DNA of 64,000 bases from Marinospirillum sp031581385 (lineage in GTDB: Bacteria; Pseudomonadota; Gammaproteobacteria; Pseudomonadales; Halomonadaceae). The position numbers and the translations under genes are program-made. This document shows positions 61,737-64,000 of the stretch, one piece after another. The notes beneath the pieces were generated by a model. That model ran no database searches. It saw only the letters and a program-made list of their open reading frames with translations, and was not told the DNA's origin. How positions within the stretch are numbered: the first letter of the stretch is position 1; each line of letters starts with the position of its first letter. Location of the stretch: positions 3,038,001-3,102,000 of the forward strand of contig NZ_CP085242.1 in the NCBI RefSeq assembly GCF_044810985.1, in the 5' to 3' direction.

Positions 61737-62267
61737 ATGAGTGATCAAGCAGAGCGTCTTGCAGAACTGTATGACAAGCTGATAGAACGGCTTTATCAGG
61801 TTCGCCTGGAGGTTGAGAAAACCAGTGAGCAGCTTGACCTGGATAAAGAGATAGAGCGCCTGGTTGAAAATGAAGAGGAGTGGGAGCGCCTGACCCGGGA
61901 TGAGGCCGCGCTGATGAGTGAGTGGCTGAAGCGGGACATCAAGGATTTGCGAACCCACCTGGCTTCAACTGAGCAGGGGGTGAAAGAGTGGCTGGCCCAG
62001 GAAACCAGCATGCTCAGTGAGCAGTTTATGCACTGGCTGCGTCAGGTGGCTGATCCTTCCCTGGTGGATGCGCAGACGCTGCAGGAAGATCTGGACAGCC
62101 GTGAAGACCCGACCCTTTACCATGCCGGTGAGCTGGCCATGGCCGGTGCCTTCACTTGTGCCAACTGTGGCAAGCAGGTGGAAGTCAGCTACACCCACCG
62201 CCTGGAACCCTGCCACCGTTGTGAAGAGCGTATCTTCATTCGCAAGACTCTGGATGTTCGCGCTTAA
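61737..62267 (+). CDS. DUF1451 zinc-ribbon protein (YbeL-like)
   Basis: 176 residues. Long N-terminal coiled-coil helix (ERLAELYDKLIERLYQVRLEVEKTSEQL) and a C-terminal zinc ribbon CANCGKQVEVSYTHRLEPCHRC, the DUF1451 pattern. No function is known. RBS GGAGAAG just upstream of the ATG. Its stop overlaps the convergent chemoreceptor gene. Confidence 0.88.
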   Translation: MSDQAERLAELYDKLIERLYQVRLEVEKTSEQLDLDKEIERLVENEEEWERLTRDEAALMSEWLKRDIKDLRTHLASTEQGVKEWLAQETSMLSEQFMHWLRQVADPSLVDAQTLQEDLDSREDPTLYHAGELAMAGAFTCANCGKQVEVSYTHRLEPCHRCEERIFIRKTLDVRA

Positions 62268-63820
62268 ACGTAAGAGAAAGCCTTAATGGTTGATTCCAGC
62301 TGTTGGCCCTGGCTGCGCAAATCCTGCAAAGCCTCGGTTGCCAGCTTGGAACCTTCCAGTGTTGTGCTGGCGTGATCCCTGATGGATAGAATTCGCTCAT
62401 CAATTTCTTCAGCCACACTGCGTTGCTGAGTGACCGCTGAAGCCACCTGAATCTCGCGCTGGCTGATGTTGCCAAAGGCCTCCTCAACGGCCTGGAAGCT
62501 TTCAATGGAATAGAGGATCTGCTCACGGGTCTGGCCGACACTCTGGCTGCTGGTGTCCATCTGGCTAACCACTGTACCGACAATACCGCGTATCTGTTCC
62601 AGGGTCAGGCGAATATCTTCCGTGGACGCCCGAGCGCGGGCAGCCAGTTGCCGCACCTCATCAGCCACTACGGCAAACCCGCGTCCCTGTTCACCGGCCC
62701 GAGCGGCTTCAATGGCTGCATTGAGCGCGAGAAGATTGGTTTGTTCGGAAATGCCCGCAATTTGATCCATGACCTGATCCACTTCATTGCTGGCTTTGCT
62801 GAGCTTGTCGACTTCTGTGGAAGCCTTATCCAGTTCCGAACAAACCAGCTGGATTTTTTCGGCACTGGTTTCAATGTTCTCACGGCCATCGCAGCAGACC
62901 TGACTGGAGGTTTCGATGTGCTGACTGTTTTCCTGAATGCTGGCATCAATTTCGCGAATACTGGCTGACATTTCGTGGATGGCCGTGGCAATCAGCTCCA
63001 GGTCTTTTTCCTGCTGATCCTGGCTGGAGTGGTTGCTTTGTACCTGTTGGTTCAACTGCCCGATAATGTTTTTCAAAGCCGCCAGGGTGTCATCCATACG
63101 GCCCAGTATGGTACGGGTACGGGCACGGTAGGTATAAAAAGCCAGAGTGGCGGCACCGGTTTCACCGCGCTGGCCGGTGAATATCTTCTGAGCCAGGGGG
63201 TTTTTGATGACCTTGTAGGCCAGGGCTTGCAGATCACGCAAAGGCTTCAGGCCCCACCAGGCCAGCAGTCCACTGAGCAGGGGAAGCAATAGCCACAGGT
63301 AAGACCACTGCGGCAACCAATACATGGCCAACCAGGTCAGCAGGGGGGCAAACAGGGCAACGCCCAACACACTGAGGTGCATGCTGGGCAAGGGGGAGGC
63401 AGAAGCTGCTTTACCGGCCCGGATGCGTTTGTAAAGTCGGGCAGCATCGGCAACACGGCGGCTGGAAGGCTTGGTGCGAACTGATTGATAACCGATGATC
63501 TGGTCATTTTCATAAAGTGGGGAAATATAAGCATCAACCCAGTAGTGGTCACCGTTTTTACAGCGGTTCTTGACCACACCGATCCAGGACTCACCGGACT
63601 TCAGGGTTTTCCAGAGATCCGCAAAGGCCTCCGGCGGCATGTCCGGATGGCGGATCATATTATGATTCTGACCCACCAGCTCCTCAAGTGAGTAGCCGCT
63701 GACCTTACAGAAGTCGGGATTGGCGTAGGTGATGACACCTTCCAGGTTAGTAGTCGATACCAGGCGTACACCCGCCTCGTACTTGTATTCCTTTTGAGTG
63801 ACAGGTTGGTTGTTTCTCAT
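62264..63820 (-). CDS. Aer-like methyl-accepting chemotaxis protein
   Basis: 518 residues. N-terminal PAS domain (VSTTNLEGVITYANPDFCKVSGYSLEELVGQNHNMIRHPDMPPEAFADLWKTL), two close transmembrane helices (about 145-200), a HAMP-like linker and a C-terminal signalling hairpin with ALNAAIEAARAGEQGRGFAVVADEVRQLAARA. It resembles Aer, which senses redox state through a PAS-bound FAD. No CheR/CheB pentapeptide is seen at the end (TIKAFSYV). Confidence 0.92.
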   Translation of the reverse strand: MRNNQPVTQKEYKYEAGVRLVSTTNLEGVITYANPDFCKVSGYSLEELVGQNHNMIRHPDMPPEAFADLWKTLKSGESWIGVVKNRCKNGDHYWVDAYISPLYENDQIIGYQSVRTKPSSRRVADAARLYKRIRAGKAASASPLPSMHLSVLGVALFAPLLTWLAMYWLPQWSYLWLLLPLLSGLLAWWGLKPLRDLQALAYKVIKNPLAQKIFTGQRGETGAATLAFYTYRARTRTILGRMDDTLAALKNIIGQLNQQVQSNHSSQDQQEKDLELIATAIHEMSASIREIDASIQENSQHIETSSQVCCDGRENIETSAEKIQLVCSELDKASTEVDKLSKASNEVDQVMDQIAGISEQTNLLALNAAIEAARAGEQGRGFAVVADEVRQLAARARASTEDIRLTLEQIRGIVGTVVSQMDTSSQSVGQTREQILYSIESFQAVEEAFGNISQREIQVASAVTQQRSVAEEIDERILSIRDHASTTLEGSKLATEALQDLRSQGQQLESTIKAFSYV

Positions 63821-64000
63821 GATTGCATGGCAGCCGGATTGTTAATGAGCAGAATTTTTAAATTTATTATTAATAAGGGTATGCCCCTGATTTTGGTGGG
63901 TAATTATCGTGATTAACCGAAGGGAGTCAAGAGCACTATTGATGCAGGTCATGTTGTTTTGTTGTTATAGCTGCTACTACTTTTGGCTAATGCTATAAAA

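Overview
The window carries a nearly complete molybdenum nitrogen-fixation (nif) cluster (about 29-34097), followed by ordinary housekeeping, chemotaxis and signalling genes (34094-63820). The gene set (nifLA regulators without a cysteine linker in NifA, an Rnf complex inside the cluster, nifWZM, RnfH, Uup, CheV, BioA with a BirA-type operator, PpnN, MioC-like flavodoxin, DUF3135 and DUF1451 proteins) points to a motile gammaproteobacterium of the Pseudomonadales/Oceanospirillales type. The genus cannot be told from the sequence alone.

Nif layout. A SIR2-like gene (29-883, minus) diverges from nifHDKT, a ferredoxin, nifY and two genes of unknown function (1151-7878). The rnfABCDGE and rnfH genes (minus, 13383-7917) converge on them. 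nifLA (13654-16765) diverges from rnf. nifB-fdxN-nifQ (17793-20076), nifENX-rseC-DUF269-DUF683-fdxB (21528-26171) and iscA(nif)-nifUSVWZM (28795-34097) complete the set. Nearly every nif block starts with a -24/-12 (sigma-54) promoter and a TGT-N10-ACA NifA site. This lets the regulon be read directly: nifH, nifB, nifE, iscA-nifUSV and rnf have strong promoters, nifLA has a weaker one, and the SIR2-like gene has a good -24/-12 element of its own. No NifF-type flavodoxin gene lies in the cluster. Electron supply looks ferredoxin-based (three 2[4Fe-4S] ferredoxins) with reduction by Rnf.

Three accessory insertions interrupt the cluster at operon boundaries: a DinJ/YafQ toxin-antitoxin pair between nifA and nifB, a RhuM-family gene with a LexA-like box between nifQ and nifE, and a 740-residue flagellin-like protein on the opposite strand between fdxB and iscA(nif). 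The last is the most unusual object in the window: recognisable flagellin N- and C-terminal domains are separated by Ser/Thr/Asp-rich linkers and a novel central domain, and followed by a 100-residue acidic tail.

Downstream half. A membrane/envelope operon on the minus strand (CheV, Uup, UPF0104 protein, metallophosphatase-like/glycosyltransferase fusion) is followed by tatD to ung (with ribE), a DUF342 protein, a two-receiver response regulator with a CBS-PAS-GGDEF-EAL protein, bioA, a MioC-like flavodoxin, ppnN, a permease, a LysR regulator, a second GGDEF-EAL protein, ppa, a protein resembling the PP2C-phosphatase/Ser-Thr-kinase fusions but lacking key catalytic residues of both halves, a DUF1451 protein and an Aer-like chemoreceptor. 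No tRNA, rRNA, IS element or CRISPR array was seen.
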